Part shown: piece by piece, positions 1 through 11,044 of the stretch
Layout: each line of letters begins with the position of its first letter
Position numbering within the stretch: the stretch's first letter is position 1
Source of the DNA: Prorocentrum cordatum
Taxonomy: Eukaryota; Sar; Dinophyceae; Prorocentrales; Prorocentraceae
Assembly (NCBI GenBank): GCA_963575745.1
Contig: CAUYUJ010018649.1
Location: forward strand, 333,123 to 397,122
Direction of reading: 5' to 3'
Length of the DNA stretch: 64,000 bases
The notes under the pieces: model-generated
What the model was told of the DNA's origin: nothing
Database searches by the model: none
The model's input: the letters and a program-made list of their open reading frames with translations, nothing else
Made by a program: the position numbers and the translations under genes

Positions 1-514
1 CACCATCGCGGTCGCTTGAGCGTCAGCGTCAGCACCGGTCAATTCAGGATGTTGTAGAGGACGGAGCTGCTTAATCCGCCGATCCGGCGTGTGAGTTTCA
101 AGGAGTCTCAGCTACAGCCTCGAGGCTGAGCCTCAGCCTCTGGGGGGGTTGCCGGGGTGGCTCTGCCGGGGAAGGGGGGGTGGGGGGGGGGGGTGCGAGT
201 TTCCGGCGGATGCGTTTTTTGACACCCCTCACAAGGATCGTGGCCTCCGAGGGGGTCCCGAACTCGAGTGCCACCCCTCCCGCGCCAAGAGGCTCAGAGG
301 AGGCCTCCAAGAGGCCCCAAGGGGCGCAGAAGAGGCCCCCAAGAAGCCCCAAGAGGCTCCCAAGAGACCCCCAAGAGGCCCTGGCCCCCAAGAAGCCCCA
401 AGAGGCGCCCAAGAGGCCCCCAGAAGTCCCAGCCAACCACGAGATCCCAACCAGCATCCACGAGGCCTCTGACCCACCACCCAAGCACGGTGGCGGAGGC
501 CGACGGCCACTGGA
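1..514. other. GC-rich flank of repeat block, no gene
   Basis: No convincing gene is visible. From about 290 to 520 the DNA is built of short AAGAGGCC-type units, the same units that fill the inverted repeat to its right. The segment at about 450-495 (CATCCACGAGGCCTCTGA onward, then a GGTGGCGG end) resembles 53310-53360, so both belong to one dispersed repeat family. The ORFs here are low-complexity translations of the repeat in several frames and were not called as genes. Confidence 0.6.
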
Positions 515-1526
515 TCCGCCGCCCCCTGCTTGCAGGGGTGCACGGCGTGCTGGACGTTTCAGGTTTTGGTTTCGGTTCTTTTTCTAAAAGAATCGAAGAC
601 GCCTACGGCGAATCACCGCCGCCCCCTGCCTTTTTGGAAGCGCCTATGCGGCCGAACGTTGAGGCCAGACCTGCCGAGCTATCGGACCACGTGTTCCCCG
701 AATCGGTTTGGAAAGCCTTCGGGGAACACGTGGGCATCTTGAGGGTCATCTTGGCCGTCTTGGAAGCCTCTTGGGCAAGCTTTGGGCGATCTTTAAAGGC
801 TTTTTGGACCGTCTCGGGCCAGCTTCGAGCCAACTTCGGCCATCTTGGTGGGTTCCTGGCACGTCTGAAGCCGTCGGAAGCCGTTTGGGGGGCCTCTATG
901 GGTCGACTTGGGGCCCGCTTGGGATGCTCCAGGGCCGTCTTGGAGGCCATCTTGGGCGTCTGGGAGGCCATCTTGGGCGCGTTGGAGGCCTCTTGGGCCC
1001 TCTTGGGGCCCTCTAGGGGCCATCTTGGAGGCCACTTGGGCCATCATGGGGCTCTCTTGGGGGCCTCTTGGGCGATCTTGGGGGCTTCTTGGGCCGTCTT
1101 GAGCCGTCGGAGAGCCGAAAAGGCGCAAATGCCAAAATCCTTCAAAAACCAATGGAAAATCAATGATTTTGGCCTCTTCGGACTCTCCTGGAGGACCTCT
1201 TGGAGGCCTCTTGGGCCGTCTGGGAGGCCTCTGGGGGGCCTCTTGGGCCGTCTTGGGCCGTCTTGGACTCTCTTGGGCCGTTTTGGAGGCCGTCTTGGAC
1301 CATCTCGGGCGGACTTGGAGGCCATCTTGGGCCATCTTTGCGATTTGTTGGAGATGTCCCGAACGAAACGGCCGTTTTTGGGCATTGACAGACGGATTTT
1401 TGCAGATTTACGCGCGGCCGGCGGGACGGGCCGAAGCCCACTGGGGAGTTCTTTTAGAAAAATAACCAAAACCAAAACCTGAAACGTCCAGCACGCCGTG
1501 CACCCCTGCAAGCAGGGGGCGGCGGA
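515..1526. repeat. TIR-bounded repeat element (left unit)
   Basis: Positions 515-590 are the near-exact reverse complement of 1451-1526, giving terminal inverted repeats of about 76 bp; both hold the CTTGCAGGGGTGCACGG core and a CTAAAAG end. The interior is made of short units such as GGCCTCTTGGGCCGTCTTGG plus an AT-richer segment near 1120-1180. No transposase ORF is seen; Trp/Gly/Leu-rich ORFs in several frames are products of the repeat. It may be a non-autonomous fold-back element. Confidence 0.65.
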
Positions 1527-2378
1527 CTCCCCAGTGGGCTTCGGCCCGCCCCGCCGGCCACGCGTAAGTTTCAGAAAATCCGTCTGTCAATGCCCAAAAA
1601 CGGCCGTTTCGCTCGGAACATCCTCAAAAAATCGCGAAGATGGCCCAAGATGGCCTCCAAGTCCGCCCGAGATGGTCCAAGACGGCCTCCAAAACGGCCC
1701 AAGAGAGTCCAAGACGGCCCAAGACGGCCCAAGAGGCCCCCCAGAGGCCTCCCAGACGGCCCAAGAGGCCTCCAAGAGGTCCTCCAGGAGAATCCGAAGA
1801 GGCCAAAATCATTGATTTTCAATTGGTTTTTGAAGGATTTTGGCATTTGCGCCTTTTCGGCTCTCCGACGGCTCAAGACGGCCCAAGAAGCCCCCAAGAT
1901 CGCCCAAGAGGCCCCCAAGAGAGCCCCATGATGGCCCAAGTGGCCTCCAAGATGGCCCCTAGAGGGCCCCAAGAGGGCCCAAGAGGCCTCCAACACGCCC
2001 AAGATGGCCTCCAGACGCCCAAGATGGCCTCCAAGACGGCCCTGGAGCATTCCAAGCGGGCCCCAAGTCGGCCCATAGAGGCCCCCCAAACGGCTTCCGA
2101 CGGCTTCAGACGTGCCAGGAACCCACCAAGATGGCCGAAGTTGGCTCGAAGCTGGCCCGAGACGGCCCAAAAAGCCCCAAAGATCGCCCAAAGCTTGCCC
2201 AAGAGGCCTCCAAGACGGCCAAGATGACCTTCAAGATGCCCACGTGTTCCCCGAAGGCTTTCCAAACCGATTCGGGGAACGCGTGGTCCGATAGCTTGGC
2301 AGGTCTGGCCTCAACGTTCGGCCACATAGGCGCTTCCAAAAAGGCAGGGGGCGGCGGTGATTCGCCGTAGGCGTCTTC
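595..2378. repeat. 1.8 kb inverted repeat (palindrome), arms about 855 bp
   Basis: The left arm 595-1449 is the near-perfect reverse complement of the right arm 1526-2378, separated by a spacer of about 76 bp that is itself the inner terminal repeat of the left unit. The outer ends pair as GAAGACGC with GCGTCTTC. The arms differ only by scattered substitutions and about 2 nt of length, so the duplication is recent or maintained by gene conversion. A diverged member of the same family lies at 52720-53420. Confidence 0.85.
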
Positions 2379-2439
2379 AATAAATGCTGAGTGAGAGGAG
2401 GGGAGAGAAAAAGAGAGGAGCGACGGGGGCGAAGAAGGA

Positions 2440-4600
2440 TCACATTAGCCGGAGCGCCCCGGATCGGCGGCACTGGCCGAAGGCCACTACAATATCTCCA
2501 TCTTGATCCCAAGTGACATTGCCGTCCTCACCCTTGGTATATATCACAGCACAATCCGCGTACGTGTGCATGCTGAGTTTACACTTACCAAAGGTGCCCT
2601 CAACGCATCCGACATGCTTGTCAATGGTGTCCTCAGTACCGGCCATGTTAATGTCATCAGCATGCTTGGCCGCGAGCAGGTAGCTGCTCGCCTCGAACTC
2701 CTCGTCGAATGACGTAGGTCGGAAGCCGAATCCCCTGGTGGTTCCCCTGAGCTTAAGTGAGAAAGCCCGTGGGGCGCCCTTAGTGCACTGCAGGCAGTGC
2801 CTGGTTTCAAGCACTGCAGGCAGTGCTTTGACTCGCGGGTACCTGGTGCTTTGGTTCGTGGGTACCTGGTTCTTTGACAGGCAGTTTCAGGCACTGCAGG
2901 CAGCGCCCGTGGGTGCCTGGTTTCAAGCACTGCAGGCAGTACTTTGACTCGTCGTAGTCCTCGCATCCTGGAAGAGAGAGTGCGGAGCGCAGTTGCCGAT
3001 CCAGGCGGCCAGGTAAAGCACGCCACACGTTCCTTTTTCACCAGTTGCCTCAGCGAGTTCCCGGTGGGTCAATCCATGCAAGGAGGCCATGTTGATGTCC
3101 AGGGAAGCAATGATCCACTGCTTATTGCACGCCGCCGTGCTGGCAAGTAACCTCTGGCTTGACCTTCTGGCTGTCCCCGAAGATGTTTCTACGTCGAAAG
3201 TTTCAAAGTCCACGAAGCCTCGAAGTACCAAACGAAGTCGGATGGCACGTTCCATATAGCCCTTTTCGTTTTCACGAATTTCCATTTGTATACATATCTC
3301 GAAGTCATGATGTTCGACGCTTTGGTGATCTCCTGCATTTTTGACCATTTATTGTCGAACCATGTCTTGCGCTCAGTGAAAAGGGCCTTCGGTCTTTTCT
3401 CGGGGTTCGCCTGAATGTCGGCTTTGGCGAGGAGGTCGTCTTCCTTGACGACCGCAGCTCGCTTTGCAGAGGCAGTAACATCTACTCGCGTAGTGGTGAC
3501 CCTGTCGGCGCCGAACAACATGTGTTGCTGCTCGGACAAGATTACCTTTGACATTTCTGTCGTAAAGCACAGTTCAACGTACCGACCGTTTTCGCCAGAA
3601 CCGAGTCCAGAGCTGTCGTCTTCGACCATGGTGCACAGGGGGGCCTAGTGCGTCTCCTCGGTATCGGGATCGCGCGTGCGTCCCCACTTCGGCAGGTGTC
3701 CCCGCTGTTCATCAGCTACAAAGATCAACACACTCTGATCAGGAACCATGTGCGTGGGTACAGTAAAGAAGTCTTCCAGTGGAGTTGCCTCCAACAATTG
3801 CTTTTCCCCTCGCAGCTCCGCGCGCCGCACCTCCATGACGTGTGACTCGAGATCAGCTTCTGATTCCTCGTAGATCGTAGACAGCCGTCCGTCATCATGT
3901 TCTGGCTCGGCTTCTGAAGCCTCTCTTGCGGCTCCTTCAGGTGTCGGCGCATCAGCCAAGTCCTCAAACTTCGACGTGTCCTGGTCGAAGCCTGCCTGAG
4001 GTTTAGTGGGCTTAAGGCCTGGGTGATTCGTGAATGTGCTGATCCCATTTTACCATGTATATTCAGAACAATACCTTCTGCTTCATAGTGATGGAATCCT
4101 GGATTCACTTCGTTGTCGTGATGGACCAATGTGCAGCTGTCAGCATAAGTAAACCGGGGAAGCTTATGGATACTCTTGGCTAACCTGACCGAAACTACAT
4201 TCTCGATGCGAAAGAAGTTTCTGATGAGATATTGTAGAGCCGAGCGTACCTTTGGAGATAGACGACTTGCCGTTGTCATCTCAAACGTACCTTGCTTGGT
4301 CGGCACATAGCCAAATCTCAGCGCAGGTCTCCCCGCTGACAGGCTAGCTACGAATGTCAACACTGTACGTAGTGCAGCGCTGTCGGAGCCAATCCCTCGG
4401 GCTATGAGTGCTTCAATATAGAGCGAGTGTCTTGCATCGCCGTATTGTACTTGAACTTCTCGATTGCCTACTCGGATGATGACCTGACCCCTGTCGGGAT
4501 CATTCCTTGCAACTGGGAACGGGCCACTCCAGCCTCCCCAGTCAACTTCAGTACTTGTAGGGCGATGGTAGTCAACCAAATCTCCTTCGTCATAATGGTT
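2440..4600 (-). pseudogene. Ty1/copia-type retrotransposon polyprotein, decayed
   Basis: This is the remnant of a copia-type pol gene read on the minus strand. In order: a region resembling the stretch between integrase and RT (about 4580-3960), an acidic linker (3959-3645), the start of RT with the TSRYVYKWKFVK block (3629-3190), the first catalytic block SLDINMASLHG (about 3110), and the second catalytic block ADDINMAGTED (about 2650). Frames change at least four times, and a minisatellite at about 2786-2950 interrupts the region between the RT blocks. No LTRs or integrase core were recognised in the flanks. The family resemblance is to copia polymerases known from dinoflagellates. It is non-functional as read. 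Confidence 0.85.
2786..2950. repeat. CACTGCAGGCAGTG minisatellite inside the copia RT
   Basis: Several copies of a unit containing the palindrome CACTGCAGGCAGTG followed by CTGGTTTCAAG or a GGGTACCTGG variant. On the minus strand it translates as repeated LQCLKPGT-like peptides. It lies between the two catalytic blocks of the decayed RT, so it expanded within coding DNA. Confidence 0.75.
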
Positions 4601-4619
4601 TTGGCTAACCGCCGCTCTG

Positions 4620-6500
4620 AGTGAGTGAAGACGGAGCGCCCAAGGAGGGGGCGATCAAGGGGCAGAGCACCCCCAGGGTAGACGCAGCCTGATAATTATG
4701 GATATGTTGTCCAGGGGGGCCGCACCTGCTGCAGCGAGAGAGGGCAGCCCCCCGCCGCCGTCGCGCCTCTCCGTTTCGGGGCGCACGACTGCAATGGCAC
4801 GGGGCTGATTTCTCTTGCTTCCAAGCAGGCCGCGGCCTCTACAGCCCCAAGTCCGACGCGCTGTCCGTCAGGGAGCGGGCGGGGGCCGCCTCTGAGCACG
4901 CGCCTGCCCTCTGCAGCGCGCGGGCGCGGGGGGGCGAGGGGGCCGAGAACGCGCGCGGACGCTAGGCCGGAAGGGGGCGATGGGGGCCCCAAACGGACAG
5001 CCGGCGCCGAGGAGGGCAGCGGCCCGGGGATGCAAGAGCACCTTGAGCCTCCGCGGATCCCTCCCCGCACAGTCTTGCCCGGCGCATCTGCCATTCCCCG
5101 CGGGGGTCCAGGGTCGCAGCTAACCGCCGGCATGAGCGAAGCATATTACAGCCGTCAGCGCGGGGCCCTGGCCAGCCCTGTGAGAGGGGGGGAGGGGGCA
5201 GAGTAGATCCAGGGTCGCAGCTAACCGCTGCTCAGAGCGGAGAGAAGGGAGCGGGGCGAACCCAGGGGAGGCGAAGCCTGCTATGGGTTAGATGCGACAA
5301 GTACCGACGGCCCGCCCGCGGTGCAAGCCGCGCGGCGGCTGCCAGCGTGCCGGGGGAACCAGCTGCCTCGTCGCCCGATGCGGTGTACGACTGCAACGGC
5401 ACGGGGCTGACTCCCCTTGCCACGCGGCCGTCCTGTCCCAGGAACCGGCAAAACCTTCGCTGCCGGCGCGGTGCCACGACGGGGTGCAGCTAAAGGCTGC
5501 TATGAGTTTCGTGGCCTCAGTACACAAGGGGGCCTCGGTGCACCAGGGTTGCGGTAGACGGCCGCCTGGGATGAGGCACGCGCCGAGACCCCGTGCGAGC
5601 GCTGTTGGACGTCCCCGAGGCTGGGGTTACACGCCGGAGGGACCGTCCGGATGTTTTGGATGCGCGCCCGCGCCGCCCACTCCACCTTCCCGCGACGCCC
5701 GTCGCCGCCGACGCGGTGCAGCACTCATCTGTCACGCCGGCGACTGCTGTGACGGTCGTGCGTTGGCCTGCGCCGCTGCACGTGGCTTGGGGCGAACGTT
5801 CGGGGGCCTGTCTCCAAGCCCTGGCCTGCCCTCTGCAGCAATCGGGCACGGGGGGGCGAGGGTGCCTTGATCGCCGACGGACGCAAGGCAGCAAGGGTGC
5901 GAGGGAAGCCCGAACGGGCAGCCGGAGCCGGGACAGGGGCACCGGGGCGCAGAGCACATGGACCCCTCCCCGCCAAGGGGCAACGGAGCCTGCGCCCAGG
6001 GATAGGCTGCTGGCCTGGAGCCCGCGCGGGTCCCTCGCCGCCAGTGCGCTACCCCGTCGAAGTGCAGCTAGCGGCTGCTCTCTCAAGCTCAGTGCAGGCG
6101 GCCCCCCCCCTGATGCCGAGGGCTGCCGCGGCCGCCCCCGCCGCCGCCCAACGCGCTGCCGCCCGAACGCACTGCGCAGTTGAAGGGGGCAGCGGAACCT
6201 GCGCCCAGGGAACCGGCAGCTGGCCGGGGCTCTCGCGGATCCTTCGCCGCCAGGGCGGCGCCTCGTCGGGGCGCAGCTTACGGATGCTCCGAGTTTTGTG
6301 GGCACAGTACACCAGGGGGTCGCGGTGCGCCAGGGTTGCGGCGGACGGCCGCCTGGGGTCTGAGGATGCACGCCGTCCGGGCTGCGGCTCATGGCCGTCG
6401 ACGCCGGCTGTCCCCGCGGGAAACTGTCGTTCCTGGGCGGGCTGGTGGGGGGGCGAGGGCCCGCAAGCGCGCGGCGGGCATCCGTTGCGCGGGAGGCCAG
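4620..6500. repeat. GC-rich degenerate repeat block
   Basis: Diverged blocks recur here. The segment around 4785-4830 (ACTGCAATGGCACGGGGCTG) returns at about 5388-5430. The segment 4910-4990 returns at about 5830-5935. The segment 5485-5590 (ending GACGGCCGCCTGGG) returns at about 6265-6360. Recurrent GGTCGCAGCTAACCGC pieces lie between them. Long ORFs on both strands come from the GC-rich composition. I see no supported gene. Confidence 0.5.
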
Positions 6501-6567
6501 GGGTTCGGCCCTTGACCGACAGCGCGGCAGACAGGTGTGAAACACGGGCAAGCGCGCCCGCAGAGCG

Positions 6568-7862
6568 TTAGGAGACGACCACCCACTGTGCTTCTTGCCC
6601 TTCCTGGGTGCGCGGCTGTCCGCGCGGTTCTTCGCCGCCTGGCGACCCCTGCCCGCGCCGCCGCTTCGACCCTGGCGCCGATGCCTCAGCTGAGCCCAGT
6701 CGACGCCGCGGCCCAGCGCGTCGCTCACGGCCCGCACGTCGCACTTGTGGCTGCGGGAGGAGGGCGGGAAGTGGAGGCAAGTTTGCGGGTCGCGCCGCAG
6801 CGGGTCGAGCGCGCCTTTGCTGCCGGGCGCGGCCTGCTGCGCGGCGAACGCGTGCCAGGTGCCTGCGAAAATTGCCCCCGGGGTGACTTGAAGCCGCGCT
6901 ATCGCCTCGCCGGGTGTCTCCCCGGGAGGGCCCCGCTGGATGGCGCCGATCTTTGCTTTGTACAGCTGCTGTCCCGTGTCGGGGTCTGAAGGCTCTGGCC
7001 GTTGGCGCGGCTCTGGCCATTGGCGCTGCCGCGTGTTCTGGCCGCAAGTCTCCGGCGAACCAGCCCCGCTGTCCTGGACGGAGGGCTCGAAACCTGTTTG
7101 CGACAGTTCCGGTTGCACGCCTGGCGGCGCCCTGCGGGTTGACGCGGGCCGCGTAGTTGGCCGCCAGGCAGGGGCCGGATCACCTCCGGCAGCTCGGGCG
7201 GACGCTGCCCTGAGGCGCGCGGGGAGAGGCCCCATTCGCTGGCGTTCGCCTTCGGGCCTGTGCCCGCCATCTCTCACGGGCGCGCCCCCTTCACTCGCCG
7301 CGAGGCTCTCGCCGGGCGCGGGGGCGCCGCCGGTCGTGCCGGGCGCGTGCGCCGTTTCCATTGCCAGAGCACAAACTGCTGTAGCAGGCGTGTCCTGGGC
7401 GCCGGAGGGAGCGCCTGAGGTTCGCCGCCAATTCGGGCGGGTTCGCTGGCGGGGGAAGGAGGGCGAATAGGCGCGAAGGGGTTTCTCCCGACGAGCCGGC
7501 GGATGGCTTCGATGCCCTGCGTCTGTAAGGCTGATCCGTGGTCCCCGTGTTTGGTCTGCGGCGTTCCCAGAGGACTGCTGACGGTCTGCCTATTTCGTGG
7601 AGAAGGTGGGGATGGCACGCTGTGGCAGACGAGCCCCTGCTGGTCCAGGATCTCGCTTCGCAGACTGTCGCGGCTGCCGTCCGCACTTTCGGAAGCAAAC
7701 TCCTGTCTGCCCGATTCTGCTCCAGGGGCGCGGCTGACGGCTTGCGCCTCGTCCGCACCTTCAATGGCCTCCGCCGCTTCAGGCCCCCAAGCTTCCGCGG
7801 CCTCCGCAGCTTCCGCCCCTTCCGCCGCATCATCCATCTCCATCTCCTTGACCTCCAGGGTC
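6568..7862 (-). CDS. Doubtful hypothetical coding region (Ala/Pro-rich)
   Basis: A minus-strand stretch open in overlapping frames. The upstream part (about 7862-7275) has an acidic Glu/Ala repeat (DDAAEGAEAAEAAEA) and then a more ordinary stretch with QTQGIEAIRRLVGRNPF. The next frame (about 7360-6720) contains GAIFAGTWHAFAAQQAAPG. I recognise no family. The frames do not join into one ORF and no splice sites are obvious. It could be exons of a low-complexity gene, a decayed gene or chance open frames in GC-rich DNA. It shares its orientation with the genes at 8.9-19.9 kb. Confidence 0.25.
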
Positions 7863-7904
7863 GCATCTCCTGTCCCAACCGGGCAGCTGGAGTCGAGAAG
7901 ATGG

Positions 7905-8072
7905 CTCGGGCACTGAGATGCAAGAGTGCCTTGCCCAGAGGTCCTCAGGATCCGTTTTCTGGATCCAAGAGCGGTGTTTGTGTAAAAACGCGTTTTGCTG
8001 GATCCACTTTCTTTGGGCCAGCTTTTCTGGATCCACTTTCTGTATTGGATCCATTTTTCGCTTGGATCCATT
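7905..8072. repeat. GGATCCA minisatellite, cluster 1
   Basis: Five or more copies of TTTCTGGATCCACTTT-type units around the palindromic core TGGATCCA. The same core recurs in clusters at 14485-14545 and 15040-15235. Confidence 0.7.
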
Positions 8073-8084
8073 TTTTTCTGCTAT

Positions 8085-8275
8085 GTTGTTTATACATGCT
8101 TATATATATGTATATATATGTATATATATGTATGTATATATGTAGATACGAGTATATGTATACACGTATTTAAGTATATATGTATATATATCATATATGC
8201 ATTTATATTATATGTGTATATCTGTACATATGTATGTGATTATATATGTACACGCACATACATATGCATATGTCC
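8085..8275. repeat. (TA/TG)n microsatellite
   Basis: An AT-rich run of TATATATG and TATATGTA units in otherwise GC-rich DNA. It could be a local unwinding element; nothing marks it as a promoter. Confidence 0.85.
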
Positions 8276-8935
8276 GCTATACGCACGCGCGGGGGAGCGC
8301 GTTTCTCCCAAAAGTGCTCTGGACTTGCTCCAGACCTCGGCCTTTTGGCCCCTCGCGTAGCCATGCACCTTCTCAGCTTGCCCTGAGAAGCGGCTACAAC
8401 ACACAAGAACGACCGCGCCCGCGCGCTAGCGCTCCCCTCTCTTCTCGCTTCCTTCCTTTCGCCATCCCTCCTCCCTACACGCACGGGCGCTCGTTTTCTT
8501 CCCACGGTCGCACGGTGCGTACTGTAGCACTTTTGCGCATTGTTGAGGGCATCCGTCTACGAATATTGTTTCGTATACGGGCGCACAGCGCGCGGGGCGA
8601 TATCGCCTAACACACGCGGGATCTGTAGTGCGTGAGAACAAACCACGGGATCTACAGATTTAAATCGGACCTGGATTTGAAAAGCCAGGGACCCCGAGAA
8701 GAAAGATAGGAGGAGAAAGAGCGAATGCTTGTTCGCCGACGCGGCGCGCGCAAGTTGCGCCGCGTCCTCCGCGCGGGGGCCAGCGGGCCCTTCGCGCCGT
8801 GGGGCCAGCGCGCCCCTCAGTGCTGCCGCCTCCTCCTGGCGGCCCTCGGCCTCCTGGCCGCCTCATGGCTGTCCTCAGCCTCGCCGCCCCTGGCGGCCCT
8901 CATTCCTGACGCCTCCTGGCCGCCTCTTGCCGCCG
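8276..8935. other. No gene seen
   Basis: About 660 bases between the TA microsatellite and the 3' end of the next minus-strand gene. Short GC-rich ORFs on both strands lack family resemblance. The 3' part (8780-8935) has CTCCTGGCGGCC-type short repeats. Confidence 0.5.
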
Positions 8936-8938
8936 CTG

Positions 8939-10368
8939 TCACCAGACAGATCTCGACCGCCAGTCGGTCTCGCTAGTCCACTTGCCCCACGAGTCGTCGT
9001 CATCGGAAGCCTTCCTCCACGAGGCATCATCGGAAGCCTTCTTCCACGAGGCATCGGCAGTCCACCCCGAGTTCCACCGCGAGCTGTCAGCATGCCATGG
9101 CCATGGCCGCCACTTTGCCTGCCACTCTGCCTCCTTCTCTGGAGCTACAGCCTTCAGCGCGGACGTCGGCCTTGAACGGTGGGGCACAGTGGGACTAATC
9201 TGCCGCTTCGGCCTCTTCTTCGTTTGATCGGCGGTAACCCACGACTTGAGCCAGACACCGTTTTTCTTGCGGTAGTACCAGTGCTTTTTCTTGTCGTTGT
9301 CGGCACTGCTCTTCCTCGCTCTCTGCATCGCCGTATTCGGACGGCAACTCGGAGAAGTCTGACGTCGACTCGTCATCCTTACGGTGATCGCTGGTCGGGG
9401 CAGCGTTCTTAGCTCTCGTGCGCGCTTCCTCGCGGCCCTTCGTCGGCGTCACAGGCGCCCGACTCGCCCGACCAGCTGCCCAACCGTCGGTCGCCTCGAG
9501 CTCTTGTGTATCCTTCGATGGCGGACAGAGCTCCAAGGAGCCAGTCCTTACTTTCTTGAGAAGGCGCACTTCTTCTCGCCCTGCCATGATGCCCATCAGC
9601 TGGGCACTCCTCTTGGCAGCAGCGACAAGGGAGCCTGGCTCGTTGGCCTCACTGCCATCTCGTATTCCGCGTCGGCCTCTCTGGTCATCCCCGAACGCCG
9701 TGCCGACTTTCGGCGCCGCTTCGGCCTCATTGGCCCTTCCGCGTCGACCTCCTTGGTCTCCTCCTCGGGGCGCCTTGTCGGCTTTCGGCGCCGCTTCGGC
9801 CTCCCTGGCCGTATATTTCTCCTCCGCTTTTGTCTCGTCGGCCTCCCTGGCCTCCTCGTATTCATCATCGTTGCTTCCTCCTCTGGCCTCCTCGTGGCCA
9901 GCGTGATCTTCCTTTTCTTCTGCAGCGGCGACCTGGGTGCGAGCGGCGGCGGCGGGGAGGGCGGCGGTGGTGGCGCGAAGAGATAGAAAGAGAGAGAGGA
10001 CTTGCCAAGACGAGAAAAATATGAGGATGGCGAATGATCAGAAGGACGATGCTGGCAATGACCTTCCGATGAAAAGCTTCCAAGAACTTCTGCAGAGTCT
10101 GCCTTGTCATCCGCGGTATCTTGCCGTCTGATGCCCAGTTTGACATCCACGCCCCCAGCTGGAACGCTGTCTCTGCTCTGTGCTGGAACGAACTATCTGC
10201 TCTGGCCAATGACTCAGCGATGACCTTCGGCTTCGTTGTCGTGGGATCCAATCCTGCACCCCGAATGTGCGCCAGCAATGCTTCCGCCCGCGGGATGTTG
10301 TGAGCGAGCTCCTCCGGGCCGAGTGCGGCGGCCGCCGCCTTCCTCCTCTGCTCCCCCTCCTCTGCCAT
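8939..10368 (-). CDS. Hypothetical acidic, charge-rich protein, two exons
   Basis: Exon 1 starts at ATG 10368 (MAEEGEQRRKAAAAALGPEE) and has an ordinary-looking helical stretch ending KFLEAFHRK at 10063. A GT-AG intron (10062-9933) joins it in phase to exon 2, which begins VAAAEEKEDH and continues as one acidic Glu/Ala/Arg-rich frame with an internal duplication (NEAEAAPKVGT and AREAEAAPKADK), then ESTSDFSELPSEYGDAESEE. Near 9320 the frame shifts by one base into KKKHWYYRKKNGVWLKSWV, followed by the tandem SWRKASDD repeat and a stop at 8939. The shift could be a mutation or a sequencing error. I do not recognise a function. It lies 151 bp downstream of the next gene in the same direction, which fits the unidirectional gene clusters known in dinoflagellates. 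Confidence 0.5.
9933..10062 (-). other. Predicted GT-AG intron, 130 bp
   Basis: On the minus strand the exon ends CGGAAG before GTCATTGCC, and the intron ends CGCACCCAG before GTCGCCGCTG. Removing it keeps phase 0 and joins two protein-like frames. The intron holds a CT-rich tract. No transcript evidence is available. Confidence 0.5.
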
Positions 10369-10519
10369 CGCCCCGCGCGGGGCGCGCCCGCAAAACTGCG
10401 AGCTCGAAAGGCAAGCGGGCGAGAAAGGATAGCGAGGGTGCAAGGATGGCCGAAGTCGACGGCGTGCGACGACAATGGGAAGCGGACGAATCGTTTCCCC
10501 AGGCGTGCACAAGCTCGAG

Positions 10520-10975
10520 CTAATCCGAGTCATCACTGTCACTCGGGCTTTCACCGAGAGCTGCAGCGCGCATGTCTTCTAGGCGATGCGTGCACACCAC
10601 GCAGATGTACATGCGCTCCTCTAAACAGCGCCTCATCGCAATGCAGGCGGGGCAGGGGCCCCAATGTCTGGGCCTCATGCGGCGTCTCTGGCGAGGGCGG
10701 CAGACTCCAACGCGAGGTAGGGCGAGGGCAGCGACAAAGTATGGGCGGAATAACGGACTGGGGGGCACGACTGTGGACACACGGGGCGGCATGAGAAGGG
10801 CGTATAGGAGTCGGCCGCCCCTCTTCCTCTTACGATCTACATATTCACCCCATTCTATACCTTTAAGGTATTCTGACTTCACTAGCACTGCATCAGCTGG
10901 CCAGCTGCGTTTCTCGCGAAGCCGCTTCAGCTTCGCCGGGGGCGGTGGCCATCTACGGCTCCTGGCGGGGCGAGC
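10520..10975 (-). CDS. Hypothetical small protein with paired CxxC motifs and acidic tail
   Basis: A minus-strand frame with a basic N-terminal part (PPPPAKLKRLREKRSW, then DAVLVKSEYLKGIEWGEYVD) and a C-terminal part holding CPAC and, 16 residues on, CVVC, which could bind zinc. It ends in PSDSDDSD and a stop at 10520. The open frame runs further upstream, but beyond about 10980 it reads through an AT-rich hairpin, so the true 5' end or splice site lies near 10975. I do not recognise the family. It may be a last exon. Confidence 0.45.
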   Translation of the reverse strand, partial: ARPARSRRWPPPPAKLKRLREKRSWPADAVLVKSEYLKGIEWGEYVDRKRKRGGRLLYALLMPPRVSTVVPPSPLFRPYFVAALALPRVGVCRPRQRRRMRPRHWGPCPACIAMRRCLEERMYICVVCTHRLEDMRAAALGESPSDSDDSD

Positions 10976-10986
10976 GGCCAACGCAA

Positions 10987-11036
10987 CATTTATACCGAAT
11001 TTATGCCAGAATAAATGTAGAATAAATTTGGTAGAC
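10987..11036. repeat. AT-rich hairpin element, copy a
   Basis: An imperfect palindrome: TATACCGAATTTATGCC on the left pairs with AGAATAAATTTGGTAGAC on the right around a short centre. It belongs to the family with copies at about 13611, 14641, 17622 and 20286. Confidence 0.75.
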
Positions 11037-11044
11037 ATTACAAG

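Noticed and set aside
98-2370. Many Trp/Gly/Leu-rich and Lys/Pro/Arg-rich ORFs
   Set aside because: They are translations of the short GGCC-rich units in all frames and mirror each other because of the palindrome.
5517-7361. 614-codon minus-strand ORF as a single gene
   Set aside because: Its second half lies in degenerate repeats and is Arg/Pro/Ser-rich without any domain. Only the upstream part is kept as a doubtful coding region.
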